A stretch of 64,000 bases of DNA from JAFDZO01 sp044226845 (GTDB lineage: Bacteria; Bacteroidota; Ignavibacteria; Tepidaquicellales; Tepidaquicellaceae). Shown in pieces: positions 16,157 to 24,301 of the stretch (positions are counted from its first letter, which is position 1; each line of letters opens with the position of its first letter). The notes under the pieces were generated by a model that worked only from the letters and a program-made list of their open reading frames with translations, was not told the origin of the DNA and made no database searches. The translations under genes were made by a program, and so were the position numbers. Location of the stretch: positions 245,826 through 309,825 of the forward strand of contig JBGAGG010000004.1 in assembly GCA_044226845.1 (NCBI GenBank), given 5' to 3'.

Positions 16157-16774
16157 TTATTTGTAGATTTCAACAAATCCGGATTTTGTACCGGGAACAG
16201 CTCCTTTAACTAAGATAAGATTAGAGTCTGCAAAAATTTTAATAACTTTTAAATTTCTTACAGTAATCCTGTCTCCGCCTGTTCTTCCTGCCATTCTTTG
16301 TCCTTTAAAAACTCTTGAAGGATAAGATGATGCGCCGATGGAACCCGGGGCTCTTTGTCTATCTGACTGACCGTGTGTTCTTTGACCGCCTGAGAAGCCG
16401 TGTCTTTTCATAACACCCTGAAAACCTTTACCTTTTGAAGTGCCTGTTACTTTTACAGTATCGCCTTCGTTGAATATATTAACTTTGACCTGTTCACCTG
16501 CTTTTACATCTGCAAGCGAGAAGTCTCTGATTTCTTTTGTAAATCTTAATGCAGGAATGTTTAATTTCTTGAACTTTCCTTGCATAGGTTTATTAACAGT
16601 CTTTTCTCTTCTTTCACCAAAACCCAACTGTACTGATTCGTAGCCGTCTGTTTCTTTTGTTTTTATCTGTGTAACGTAACAAGGACCAGCTTCGATGACT
16701 GTAACCGGAACAGCATTACCATTTTCCTGGTAATAAGTAGTCATTCCGATTTTTTTTCCTAAAATTCCTATCAT
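16157..16774 (-). CDS. rplC: 50S ribosomal protein L3
   Basis: The 205-residue L3 has the usual N terminus (MIGILGKKIGMT), the central GTSKGKGFQGVMKRHGFSGG with the tryptophan-finger region around GGQRTHGQSDRQRAPGSIG, and the C-terminal GRTGGDRITVRNLKV. The loop containing the conserved Gln is the known target of PrmB-type methylation in other species. Normal length and position after rpsJ. Confidence 0.95.
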   Translation of the reverse strand: MIGILGKKIGMTTYYQENGNAVPVTVIEAGPCYVTQIKTKETDGYESVQLGFGERREKTVNKPMQGKFKKLNIPALRFTKEIRDFSLADVKAGEQVKVNIFNEGDTVKVTGTSKGKGFQGVMKRHGFSGGQRTHGQSDRQRAPGSIGASSYPSRVFKGQRMAGRTGGDRITVRNLKVIKIFADSNLILVKGAVPGTKSGFVEIYK

Positions 16775-16864
16775 TGGTATTATATTTAATACTTGGTAGT
16801 ATCCTTAATTTGAAAATAATTGGCAGAGCGCTTTTTTAACTAATAAAAGCAAAAATAAAAAAGC

Positions 16865-17173
16865 TTATACTTTGATCTCGATATCTACACCGCCGGGAGG
16901 ATCAAGTTTTGTAAGAGCGTCGATTGTTTTATTTGAAGAATTCAAAATATCAATCAGTCTCTTATGCGAGCGTGTTTCAAATTGCTCTCTTGATTTTTTA
17001 TCCACGTGTGGTGAACGGTTGACAGTATAAGTGTTTTTCTTGGTTGGAAGTGGAATTGGTCCGCTTACAACTGCGCCTGTTGATTTAATCGTTTTGATTA
17101 TTCTTTCTGTCCATTTATCTAATAAATTATGATCGTAAGATCTTAACTTTATTCTGATTTTTTGAGCTGCCAA
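16865..17173 (-). CDS. rpsJ: 30S ribosomal protein S10
   Basis: The 102-residue S10 shows IRIKLRSYDHNLLDKW at the N terminus, GPIPLPTKKNTYTVNRSPHV in the long loop and the C-terminal PPGGVDIEIKV. S10 is a head protein of the small subunit and also NusE in antitermination. A hairpin with a T-rich tail lies just upstream (17204-17224), between tuf and rpsJ, so expression may depend on read-through or on a separate promoter. Confidence 0.95.
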   Translation of the reverse strand: MAAQKIRIKLRSYDHNLLDKWTERIIKTIKSTGAVVSGPIPLPTKKNTYTVNRSPHVDKKSREQFETRSHKRLIDILNSSNKTIDALTKLDPPGGVDIEIKV

Positions 17174-17203
17174 TTTAATTGATTTAAATTTTACAAAATA
17201 AAA

Positions 17204-17224
17204 CCGCAGACTTAAAGTCTGCGG
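17204..17224 (-). terminator. terminator or attenuator between tuf and rpsJ
   Basis: CCGCAGACTT and AAGTCTGCGG form a perfect 10-base inverted repeat around one base (in practice an 8-bp stem with a small loop). On the minus strand it is followed by TTTTATTTTG. It lies 27 bases after the tuf stop codon. Confidence 0.7.
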
Positions 17225-17251
17225 CTGATTTTATCTGATTACTGTGTAATT

Positions 17252-18484
17252 TTATTCGAGAATTTTTGTAACAACACCAGCACCTACTGTACGTCCGCCT
17301 TCTCTGATAGCGAACTTCAATCCGTCTTCCATAGCGATTGGTGAAATTAACTCAATTGTTAATTTATCCATGTTATCGCCGGGCATAACCATCTGTACAT
17401 TTTCAGGTAAGTGAACTACACCTGTTACGTCAGTTGTTCTGAAATAGAACTGAGGTCTGTAGTTTGTTGAGAAAGGAGTGTGTCTTCCACCTTCTTCTTT
17501 CGACAATACGTAAACCTGAGCTTCGAATTTTTTATGAGGAGTAATAGATCCTGTTTTAGCAAGAACCATTCCTCTTTCGATTTCATTCTTATCTACACCT
17601 CTTAATAAAAGTCCGCAATTGAAACCTGCTGTAGCAACGTCCAATTCTTTATTGAACATTTCTGCGCCTGTTACAACTGTTTTTTTCTTTGCACCAAGAC
17701 CGATAAGTTCAACTTCTTCACCAACTTTTACTTTACCTCTTTCAATTCTACCTGTTGCTACTGTACCTCTACCTGTGATAGAGAATACGTCTTCAACCGG
17801 CATCAAGAATTCTTTATCAACGTCTCTTTGCGGCTCGGGAATGTAGCTGTCAACAGCGTCCATTAAATCGAAGATAGGTTTGTATCTTTCGTCATCTAAT
17901 GGTGCATCTGATACACCGGCTTCCATAGCTTTTAAAGCGGAACCTCTGATGATTGGAACATCGTCACCAGGATATCCGTTTGCTGTCATGATGTCTCTTA
18001 ATTCTGATTCAACAACTTCTAATAATAATTCAGCGTCTTCTTCTGTTTTTTCTTGTTCTCTGATTATATCAACTTTATTTAAGAATACAACAAGTGCAGG
18101 TACACCTACTTGTCTTGCAAGTAAGATATGCTCTCTTGTTTGCGGCATAGCACCGTCAGTTGCAGCAACTACTAATATAGCGCCGTCCATCTGAGCAGCA
18201 CCTGTGATCATGTTCTTAATATAGTCAGCGTGACCCGGACAGTCTACGTGTGCATAGTGTCTTTTTTCTGTTTGATATTCTACGTGAGCTGTTGCAATCG
18301 TAATCCCTCTTGCTTTTTCTTCCGGAGCTTTATCAATTTCGTCAAATTTCTTAATTTTGCCGCCGAATTTCTTCGAAAGCGTCATTGTTATTGCAGCGGT
18401 CAATGTGGTCTTACCGTGGTCAACGTGACCGATTGTACCTATATTGACGTGCGGCTTGGATATATCAAATTTCTCTTTAGCCAT
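17252..18484 (-). CDS. tuf: translation elongation factor EF-Tu
   Basis: EF-Tu delivers aminoacyl-tRNA to the ribosome as a GTPase. All G motifs are intact: GHVDHGKT (19-26), RGITI (59-63), DCPGH (81-85), NKVD (136-139), GSALK (181-185). At 410 residues it is longer than the usual ~395, owing to short inserts near IIREQEKTEED (140-150) and GVSDAPLDDERY (190-201). Domain 2 carries AGFNCGLLLRG (286-296), where almost all bacteria have AG(D/E)N(V/A)G; the bases confirm Phe288 and Cys290. It is separated from fusA by a tRNA gene. Confidence 0.95.
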   Translation of the reverse strand: MAKEKFDISKPHVNIGTIGHVDHGKTTLTAAITMTLSKKFGGKIKKFDEIDKAPEEKARGITIATAHVEYQTEKRHYAHVDCPGHADYIKNMITGAAQMDGAILVVAATDGAMPQTREHILLARQVGVPALVVFLNKVDIIREQEKTEEDAELLLEVVESELRDIMTANGYPGDDVPIIRGSALKAMEAGVSDAPLDDERYKPIFDLMDAVDSYIPEPQRDVDKEFLMPVEDVFSITGRGTVATGRIERGKVKVGEEVELIGLGAKKKTVVTGAEMFNKELDVATAGFNCGLLLRGVDKNEIERGMVLAKTGSITPHKKFEAQVYVLSKEEGGRHTPFSTNYRPQFYFRTTDVTGVVHLPENVQMVMPGDNMDKLTIELISPIAMEDGLKFAIREGGRTVGAGVVTKILE

Positions 18485-18605
18485 TTTATAATTTCTCCTT
18501 TAATGAGATTTTTTGTTTTAATAAATAATTTTATGTGTCCAATAGGAATACTTTCATATTCCGGAAGATTCTTTTTTTATTCTGGTAAAAGTGTTTACAC
18601 ACTCT

Positions 18606-18704
18606 CCCGGTCTTAAAAAACGTGGGTCAGGGAGGAATTGAACCTCCCACCTCGTGCTTATAAGGCACGCGCTCTAACCATCTGAGCTACTGACCCAGAC
18701 CGGG
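18606..18704. repeat. 8-base inverted repeat enclosing the tRNA
   Basis: CCCGGTCT (18606-18613) and AGACCGGG (18697-18704) are perfect reverse complements. The second abuts the first base of the tRNA; the first begins 9 bases past its discriminator. In the transcript the 5' leader and 3' trailer could pair and extend the acceptor stem, which may matter for processing. Confidence 0.6.
18623..18696 (-). tRNA. tRNA-Ile with anticodon UAU
   Basis: The minus strand folds as a full cloverleaf. The acceptor stem is GGGTCAG/CTGACCC, the D arm GCTCAGATGGTTAGAGC and the anticodon stem CGTGC/GCACG with loop CTTATAA. The T arm is GGAGG-TTCAATT-CCTCC. The anticodon is TAT (18660-18662), reading AUA. The body resembles tRNA-Ile(GAU) but position 34 is U instead of G. 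Discriminator A; CCA is not encoded. Most bacteria read AUA with a lysidine-modified CAU tRNA instead. Located between tuf and fusA, probably processed from the same transcript. Confidence 0.9.
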
Positions 18705-18905
18705 AATTTCATATCCGGAAAACTTTTTTCTGATATGAAATTTTATAGAACGTTTTATCGTGTCTAATTGACGAGTTCTATTCTGATTTTACTCAGAACT
18801 GACCCTGAAACTTATTTTAAAGAACTATCTTGATTTCAGATTTCCGATTTCAGAATTCTGATTTTTTATCAAATTTGAATTCTGTACTCAGCATTCTGAA
18901 TTCTA

Positions 18906-20999
18906 TCAGGCTACTGCTTCTTTGCCTTTAACTTTTTCAATTATCTGTTCAGATACTGATTTTGGAGCTTCATCATAATGTGCAAACTGCATTGAGTAAA
19001 TCGCGCGGCCTTGTGTCATACTTCTTAATGTTGTCGCATAACCGAACATTTCAGAAAGCGGCACTGTAGCTTTGATAACCTGTGCATCATTTCTTTGTGA
19101 CATACCTTCAATCTTACCTCTTCTTGAGCTTAAGTCACCCATTACGTCACCCATGTAATCATCCGGAGTTACAACTTCAACATCCATGATTGGTTCAAGT
19201 AAAACAGGTTTTGCTTTTCTTGCGCCTTCTTTGAATGCCATGGAACCGGCAATCTTGAACGCCATTTCCGATGAGTCAACATCGTGGAATGAACCGTCAA
19301 ATAATCTGATCTTGATATCCTCAACAGGGTAACCTGCAAGAACACCGTTCTTCATTGCTTCAATAATACCTTCAGATACCGGCTTGATAAATTCTTTCGG
19401 AATTGTACCGCCAACGATTGCGTTTTCGAATACATATCCTTTACCTTTTTCATTTGGCTCGATGTCAATCCATACGTGACCGAACTGACCTTTACCGCCT
19501 GATTGTCTGACGAATTTACCTTCCTGTGTAACTTTCTTCTTAATTGTTTCTTTGTAAGCAACCTGTGGTTTACCTACATTAGCTTCAACTTTGAATTCTC
19601 TTTTTAATCTGTCAACAATAATTTCCAAGTGTAACTCACCCATACCTGCGATAATTGTCTGACCTGTTTCTTCGTTAGAAGATACTCTGAATGTCGGATC
19701 TTCATCAGAAAGCTTTCCTAATGATTCACCAAGTTTATCCTGGTCAGCCTTTGTTTTCGGCTCGATAGCAATAGAGATAACAGGCTCAGGAAATGTGATT
19801 TTTTCAAGTATGATTGGATCTGATTCATCTGATAATGTATCACCTGTTTTTGTATATTTCAAACCTACTGCTGCTGCAATATCACCTGCATATACTTCTT
19901 TTATATCTTCTCTGCTGTTTGCATGCATCTGAAGAATTCTTGAAAGTCTTTCTTTTTTGCCTGCGTTTGAATTATATAAGTAGCTTCCTGCTTCTGCTTT
20001 ACCTGAGTAAACTCTGAAGAAGGTTAACTTACCTACATAAGGGTCAGTCATAATTTTGAAAGCCAATGCTGAGAATTTTTCATCATCGCTTACTTTTCTT
20101 GTAACATGGTCATCTGTATATAAATGATGTCCTTCGATATCACCGACATCTAACGGTGAAGGAAGAAGTTCAACAACTTTATCTAATAAATTTTGTACAC
20201 CTTTGTTTTTGAATGAAGAACCGCAGATAACAGGAACGATCTTAATATCGATTGTAGCTGTTCTCAAAGCTGCTAAAATTTCAGCTTCTGTTATAGGCTC
20301 CTGATTTAAATATTTTTCAATAAGCTTATCATCTACATCTGCAACTGCTTCTAATAATGCCGCTCTTGCTTCTTCTGCGCCTGCTCTTAAAGCATCAGGA
20401 ATTTCAGTATCTTTAAAAGTAAGACCCATTGTTTCCATATCGAAAACTCTGGCTTTCATTGTAATCAAATCAATAATACCGTTGAACATATCACCTTCTC
20501 CCATAGGAAGAGTGATAGGCACAGCGTTAGCTTTTAATCTGTCTTTCATCATAGCGATAGCGTTGGCAAAGTTAGCACCTGTTCTATCCATCTTATTAAC
20601 GAATGCAATTCTTGGGACTTTATACTTATCCATTTGTCTCCAAACGGTTTCTGACTGCGGTTCTACACCGCCTACAGAACAGAATAAAGCAACAGCGCCG
20701 TCAAGAACTCTTAACGAACGCTCTACCTCGGCTGTGAAATCCACGTGGCCGGGTGTATCTATTATATTAATTCTGTGATTATTCCATGAACATGTAGTGG
20801 CAGCTGAGGTAATTGTAATACCTCTTTCTTTTTCCTGTTCCATCCAGTCCATCGTTGCAGCACCTTCGTGCACTTCACCAATTCTGTGAGAACGACCTGT
20901 ATAATAAAGTATTCTTTCAGTTGTTGTTGTTTTACCGGCGTCAATGTGAGCACTGATTCCGATATTTCTTGTCTTTTCTAATGAGACTTGTCTTGGCAT
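18906..20999 (-). CDS. fusA: translation elongation factor EF-G
   Basis: The 697-residue EF-G drives ribosomal translocation and, with RRF, recycling. G motifs are present: AHIDAGKTTTTERIL (17-31), RGITITSAATTC, DTPGHVDFT, NKMDRTGA. Domains II-V follow, with the domain IV motif around SGGKGQFGHVWIDIEP and the C-terminal RSMTQGRAIYSMQFAHYD. Length is normal for bacterial EF-G1. Position after rpsG is canonical for the str operon; tuf follows only after a 421-base spacer with a tRNA. Confidence 0.95.
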   Translation of the reverse strand: MPRQVSLEKTRNIGISAHIDAGKTTTTERILYYTGRSHRIGEVHEGAATMDWMEQEKERGITITSAATTCSWNNHRINIIDTPGHVDFTAEVERSLRVLDGAVALFCSVGGVEPQSETVWRQMDKYKVPRIAFVNKMDRTGANFANAIAMMKDRLKANAVPITLPMGEGDMFNGIIDLITMKARVFDMETMGLTFKDTEIPDALRAGAEEARAALLEAVADVDDKLIEKYLNQEPITEAEILAALRTATIDIKIVPVICGSSFKNKGVQNLLDKVVELLPSPLDVGDIEGHHLYTDDHVTRKVSDDEKFSALAFKIMTDPYVGKLTFFRVYSGKAEAGSYLYNSNAGKKERLSRILQMHANSREDIKEVYAGDIAAAVGLKYTKTGDTLSDESDPIILEKITFPEPVISIAIEPKTKADQDKLGESLGKLSDEDPTFRVSSNEETGQTIIAGMGELHLEIIVDRLKREFKVEANVGKPQVAYKETIKKKVTQEGKFVRQSGGKGQFGHVWIDIEPNEKGKGYVFENAIVGGTIPKEFIKPVSEGIIEAMKNGVLAGYPVEDIKIRLFDGSFHDVDSSEMAFKIAGSMAFKEGARKAKPVLLEPIMDVEVVTPDDYMGDVMGDLSSRRGKIEGMSQRNDAQVIKATVPLSEMFGYATTLRSMTQGRAIYSMQFAHYDEAPKSVSEQIIEKVKGKEAVA

Positions 21000-21118
21000 T
21001 TTTGCAGTTACTGTTTTTAAATTTTAACGAATATTACAACACTTATATCTTCATTACATCTTCTTATAAGTAAAAGTGAAATCCTGATATTGTTTTATAA
21101 CAAGGGAGAATATCTTAC

Positions 21119-21586
21119 TTACCACTTGAAGTGGGCGAAAGCTTTATTAGCTTCAGCCATTTTATGAACATCTTCTTTCTTCTTTACTGAACTACCTTCA
21201 CCTACTGATGCTGCCATTAATTCATTGGCAAGTTTAAGAGGCATTGATTTTTCGTTTCTTCCTCTTGTGTAGGTTAAAAGCCATTTAATAGCAAGAGCAA
21301 CTCTTCTGTCAGGTCTTACTTCTGTGGGGACCTGGTAGTTAGCGCCGCCGACTCTTCTTGAACGTACTTCAATAGAAGGCTGAGTGTTATTGATAGCTTT
21401 TCTGAAAACATCTACAGGCTCGCCTTTTGTTTTTTCCGCAATAATATCAAATGCTTTGTACATAATTTTCTGAGCAACTTGTTTCTTGCCGTCTTCCATC
21501 AATGCGTTGATGAATCTTCCGATTAAAATATCGTTGTATTTTAAATCCGGGATTCTGAGTCTTTTCTCAGCTCTTTTTCTTCTCAT
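21119..21586 (-). CDS. rpsG: 30S ribosomal protein S7
   Basis: The 155-residue S7 shows MRRKRAEKRLRIPDLKYND at the N terminus, IGRFINALMEDGKK, the beta-hairpin RSRRVGGANYQVPTEVRPDRR and the C-terminal HKMAEANKAFAHFKW. S7 nucleates assembly of the small-subunit head and in other bacteria represses its own operon. It lies 52 bases after rpsL, the standard order. Confidence 0.95.
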   Translation of the reverse strand: MRRKRAEKRLRIPDLKYNDILIGRFINALMEDGKKQVAQKIMYKAFDIIAEKTKGEPVDVFRKAINNTQPSIEVRSRRVGGANYQVPTEVRPDRRVALAIKWLLTYTRGRNEKSMPLKLANELMAASVGEGSSVKKKEDVHKMAEANKAFAHFKW

Positions 21587-21638
21587 TATTTATTGAGTAT
21601 ATTAAAAATTTAAGTTTAAATTATTTAGCGCCTATAAA

Positions 21639-22022
21639 TTATTTAGCACCTTCTTTGGCTTTTTTAGCGCCGTATTTAGAGCGTGCTTTTTTTCTATTGG
21701 CTACACCTGCTGTATCTAACGCGCCTCTGATAATATGATATCTTACGCCCGGAAGATCTTTTACTCTGCCGCCTCTGATGAGAACGATTGAGTGTTCCTG
21801 CAGGTTATGACCTTCACCCGGAATATAAGCCGTTACTTCAATTCCGTTTGTAAGTCTTACTCTCGCTACTTTTCTAAGTGCGGAGTTTGGTTTCTTTGGT
21901 GTAGAGGTATATACTCTTGTACATACACCGCGTTTTTGAGGACAAGAATCCATCGCCGGAGCTTTTGATTTCACCGTGATTTTGTTTCTTCCTTTACGTA
22001 TTAATTGATTAATTGTAGGCAC
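21639..22022 (-). CDS. rpsL: 30S ribosomal protein S12
   Basis: The 127-residue S12 is fully conserved: TINQLIRKGR, CPQKRGVCTRVYT, TPKKPNSALRKVARVRL and IPGEGHNLQEHSIVLIRGG, then VKDLPGVRYHIIRG. The PKKPNSALRK loop carries the lysine of streptomycin-resistance mutations; it is wild type. The C terminus has a basic tail KKARSKYGAKKAKEGAK. It is the first gene of the cluster; a promoter candidate lies 50-80 bases upstream. Confidence 0.95.
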   Translation of the reverse strand: MPTINQLIRKGRNKITVKSKAPAMDSCPQKRGVCTRVYTSTPKKPNSALRKVARVRLTNGIEVTAYIPGEGHNLQEHSIVLIRGGRVKDLPGVRYHIIRGALDTAGVANRKKARSKYGAKKAKEGAK

Positions 22023-22070
22023 TTTATGCTAAAAACCTTTCTTACAAAATTTTCAAAAATTGGGAAAACT

Positions 22071-22101
22071 CTAAGATACATAGAATAGAGACTATAGTCA
22101 A
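22071..22101 (-). promoter_or_regulatory. candidate promoter of the rpsL cluster
   Basis: On the minus strand TTG (22099-22101) is followed after 20 bases by TATCTTAG (22071-22078), a 7/8 match to TAnnTTTG. The spacing equals that of other promoters in this window. It lies 49 bases before the rpsL start. Confidence 0.45.
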
Positions 22102-22271
22102 TAAACTAAAGAATGCACTTGTTTGAGCAATTATATATGGAGCGGTCCAGGCCGGACATCCTGATAATTTCACTTTCCAGACAATAAAGCGGACTAGGCC
22201 GGTTCATTACCCACGTACTACGGAAAGCTTATTTCACTGTAATCAACAAATATAACAATTCTGTAATTCAA

Positions 22272-22388
22272 ATGAAAGACAGTTGTTTTGCTCGTTGGTC
22301 TGTCAGTTGTTCGTTGCTCGTTCTCTTAGCTATTTTACCTGCCTATGGGCAAGTAAGTAATGATTATTTAATATATAAACTAATTTAA
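22272..22388 (+). pseudogene. orphan signal-peptide ORF, possible gene remnant
   Basis: The 38-codon ORF reads as a well-formed signal peptide: basic start MKDSCFARW, hydrophobic core CSLLVLLAILPA, then AYGQ resembling a cleavage site. It then stops after VSNDYLIYKLI. The reading frame is not continuous with the downstream gene, which lacks a signal. It may be the residue of an exported protein, a relict 5' end of the following gene, or a small exported peptide. Confidence 0.35.
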
Positions 22389-22514
22389 CATATTGACATT
22401 ATGCTCTATAGTTTATAAATTAGAAATAAAATGTATCTTTCTAATCCTTATTTACTTACCCTCAATTTATTTGTTCTTTTGATTCACGCTTTTTAAAAAT
22501 TAAATTAAACCCCA

Positions 22515-24230
22515 ATGGCAAAAAAACCACTCGGACAATGGAACTCTTTAGTTCAATTAGTCCAATCTAGAACCACAGATGAACACTCGTATGCTTTTAA
22601 AGATGTTGATACCGTTCAGAATGCAATTCATGCGTCTTTACTTTATCATTCAGATTATACTGGTGATTTGAAATGGAGAGTATTATTTTTTAGGGCAGAT
22701 ACCAGAACTACACCTTTTGTACTATCAAGAATTTGGAATCCAAATTTTGAAGATCCGCATATAGTCGGTAATGTTGCAAGAATCACGCAACAAGATATTC
22801 CATTTTGGGGTAATCCCTCATTATTTCCTGAACCATATCTGTTTTGCTCAGGACATACTTTTTTAGGAAATGGCAAGTTATTAGTAGTTGGGGGACATCT
22901 TTTGCCAAATTCTAACAGTGAGCCTTTTGCTAGAGGTACAAAATTTTCATTCATATACGATACAAGCCGTGGCTGGAAAGTTGCAACAGCAGGAGACCCT
23001 AATCCTCTAGATCCCGGTCAGCTTATGGAGGATGGTAGGTGGTATCCAACTGTAACTTTATTACCTGACGGCAAAGTTTTAGCAATGTCTGGATACAAAT
23101 CAGAATTTGGTATAATTCCTGAAACAAACAGCAGTCTAAGATTAGAGATTAATGACGTACCTGAAATATACGATCCGGAAACAAGACTTTGGACGTCCTT
23201 AGGAAGCGGCTCTAGAATGCCTGATGATTTTACTGAAGTATTAATAGATGAAAATGAACCTCAATATCCGGGCATTACTTATCCGCATTGCCATGTTATT
23301 CCTTTTGGAGAATTAGCAGGTCAAGTACTCTATACCTCTCCTCAAAAGCAGGCTTGGGTATTTAATCCTTATCCTGAAGGATTTAGTGAATTTTGGAATA
23401 CCTTTGGGGATGTAAGAGAGGGCGAAATAAATGAGGGTGGTTGTACAATATTGATGCATCTGCGATATAACAGCGAAGATGCGGTTATCGTAACACTGGG
23501 AGGAGGTCACCATGAGGCTACAGATGAAGCTTATTCAATTAATTTGAACGATTCTTCACCTGAATGGAATACTCTTGACGTAATGAGTTCACCAAGGTCT
23601 CATGCTAACGCTGTCTTACTTCCGGACGGTACCTTGTTGGTTATTGGAGGAAACAAATCAGGAACGCATTTCGAGCCGGTATATCATGCTGAAATTTATA
23701 ACCCAAATCCTGGAGCAGGTGAGGATACCTGGACAGTTCTGCCTGAAATGCTATCCCCAAGAAATTATCATTCCACAGCAATTTTACTTCCTGATGGAAG
23801 AGTTTGGGTTGGTGGAGGTGATTTTAAGTTTGATGAAAGCCAACAATTTGAACATAACATGAATAACATGGAAATTTTTAGCCCGGGATATTTATTCGAT
23901 GGAGATAGACCAATAATTAGTTCTTGTCCTTCAAGTATATCATACACTGGTTTCTATACCTTAATAACAGACAAACCAATTGATAATGTAGTTCTGATAA
24001 AGACAGGTTCAACTACCCATGCATTTGATATGAGTCAGAGGGCAATGTTTTTAGAGATAGAACTTATATCAGAAGGTGAAGATATATATGAATATAAATT
24101 CTATCCTCCTGGTGATACAAATATCATGCAGCAAGGTATTTATATGTTATTCGCTAACAGACCAAAAGATGCGAGCAATTCTGGATTATCCTATATACCG
24201 TCAGTTGCTTCTTTTGTTTTGCTTAATTAA
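22515..24230 (+). CDS. galactose-oxidase-like kelch/DUF1929 protein
   Basis: The 571-residue protein has a kelch-type propeller (residues ~30-460; blades with LLVVGGHLLPNS, LPDGKVLAMSGYK, VIVTLGGGHHEA, LPDGTLLVIGGNKSG, LPDGRVWVGGGD). A C-terminal DUF1929 early-set domain follows (FSPGYLFDGDRP, THAFDMSQRAMFLEI, GIYMLFANRPKDA). This is the layout of galactose and glyoxal oxidases, secreted copper-radical enzymes. THAFDMSQRA corresponds to the region of a copper-site His in the family, but I cannot confirm the Tyr-Cys cofactor. It lacks a signal peptide, odd for this class. No operon partner. Confidence 0.75.
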   Translation: MAKKPLGQWNSLVQLVQSRTTDEHSYAFKDVDTVQNAIHASLLYHSDYTGDLKWRVLFFRADTRTTPFVLSRIWNPNFEDPHIVGNVARITQQDIPFWGNPSLFPEPYLFCSGHTFLGNGKLLVVGGHLLPNSNSEPFARGTKFSFIYDTSRGWKVATAGDPNPLDPGQLMEDGRWYPTVTLLPDGKVLAMSGYKSEFGIIPETNSSLRLEINDVPEIYDPETRLWTSLGSGSRMPDDFTEVLIDENEPQYPGITYPHCHVIPFGELAGQVLYTSPQKQAWVFNPYPEGFSEFWNTFGDVREGEINEGGCTILMHLRYNSEDAVIVTLGGGHHEATDEAYSINLNDSSPEWNTLDVMSSPRSHANAVLLPDGTLLVIGGNKSGTHFEPVYHAEIYNPNPGAGEDTWTVLPEMLSPRNYHSTAILLPDGRVWVGGGDFKFDESQQFEHNMNNMEIFSPGYLFDGDRPIISSCPSSISYTGFYTLITDKPIDNVVLIKTGSTTHAFDMSQRAMFLEIELISEGEDIYEYKFYPPGDTNIMQQGIYMLFANRPKDASNSGLSYIPSVASFVLLN

Positions 24231-24301
24231 GTTTAAATAGAAACTTTTTAATAACGCCTCACATTATAATGTTACAATGTAAGGTTAATATTTCTATAAA
24301 T

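Larger units (their letters stand above)
18485..18905. other. tuf-fusA spacer carrying a tRNA gene
   Basis: The 421-base spacer holds one tRNA on the minus strand. An 8-base inverted repeat directly flanks it. Short repeated words occur (TTTCATAT followed by CCGGA near 18550 and 18708; AGAATTCTGA-like words at 18845-18905). No other gene is seen. Confidence 0.6.
22023..22514. other. divergent spacer between rpsL and the galactose-oxidase-like gene
   Basis: The 492-base spacer contains the rpsL promoter candidate and a short duplicated word (GCGGTCCAGGCCGG near 22142 and GCGGACTAGGCCGG near 22191). It also holds an orphan signal-peptide ORF (22272-22388) and a TTGACA at 22393 with TATAAAT 15 bases later. 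No RNA gene is recognised. Confidence 0.5.

Noticed and set aside
18660..18662. Ordinary tRNA-Ile(GAU)
   Set aside because: The loop reads CTTATAA on the minus strand, so position 34 is T; the stem and the rest of the fold leave no other alignment.
22655..22954. Overlapping minus-strand ORF in the galactose-oxidase-like gene
   Set aside because: It is opposite to a well-conserved kelch-coding region and shows no recognisable protein features.
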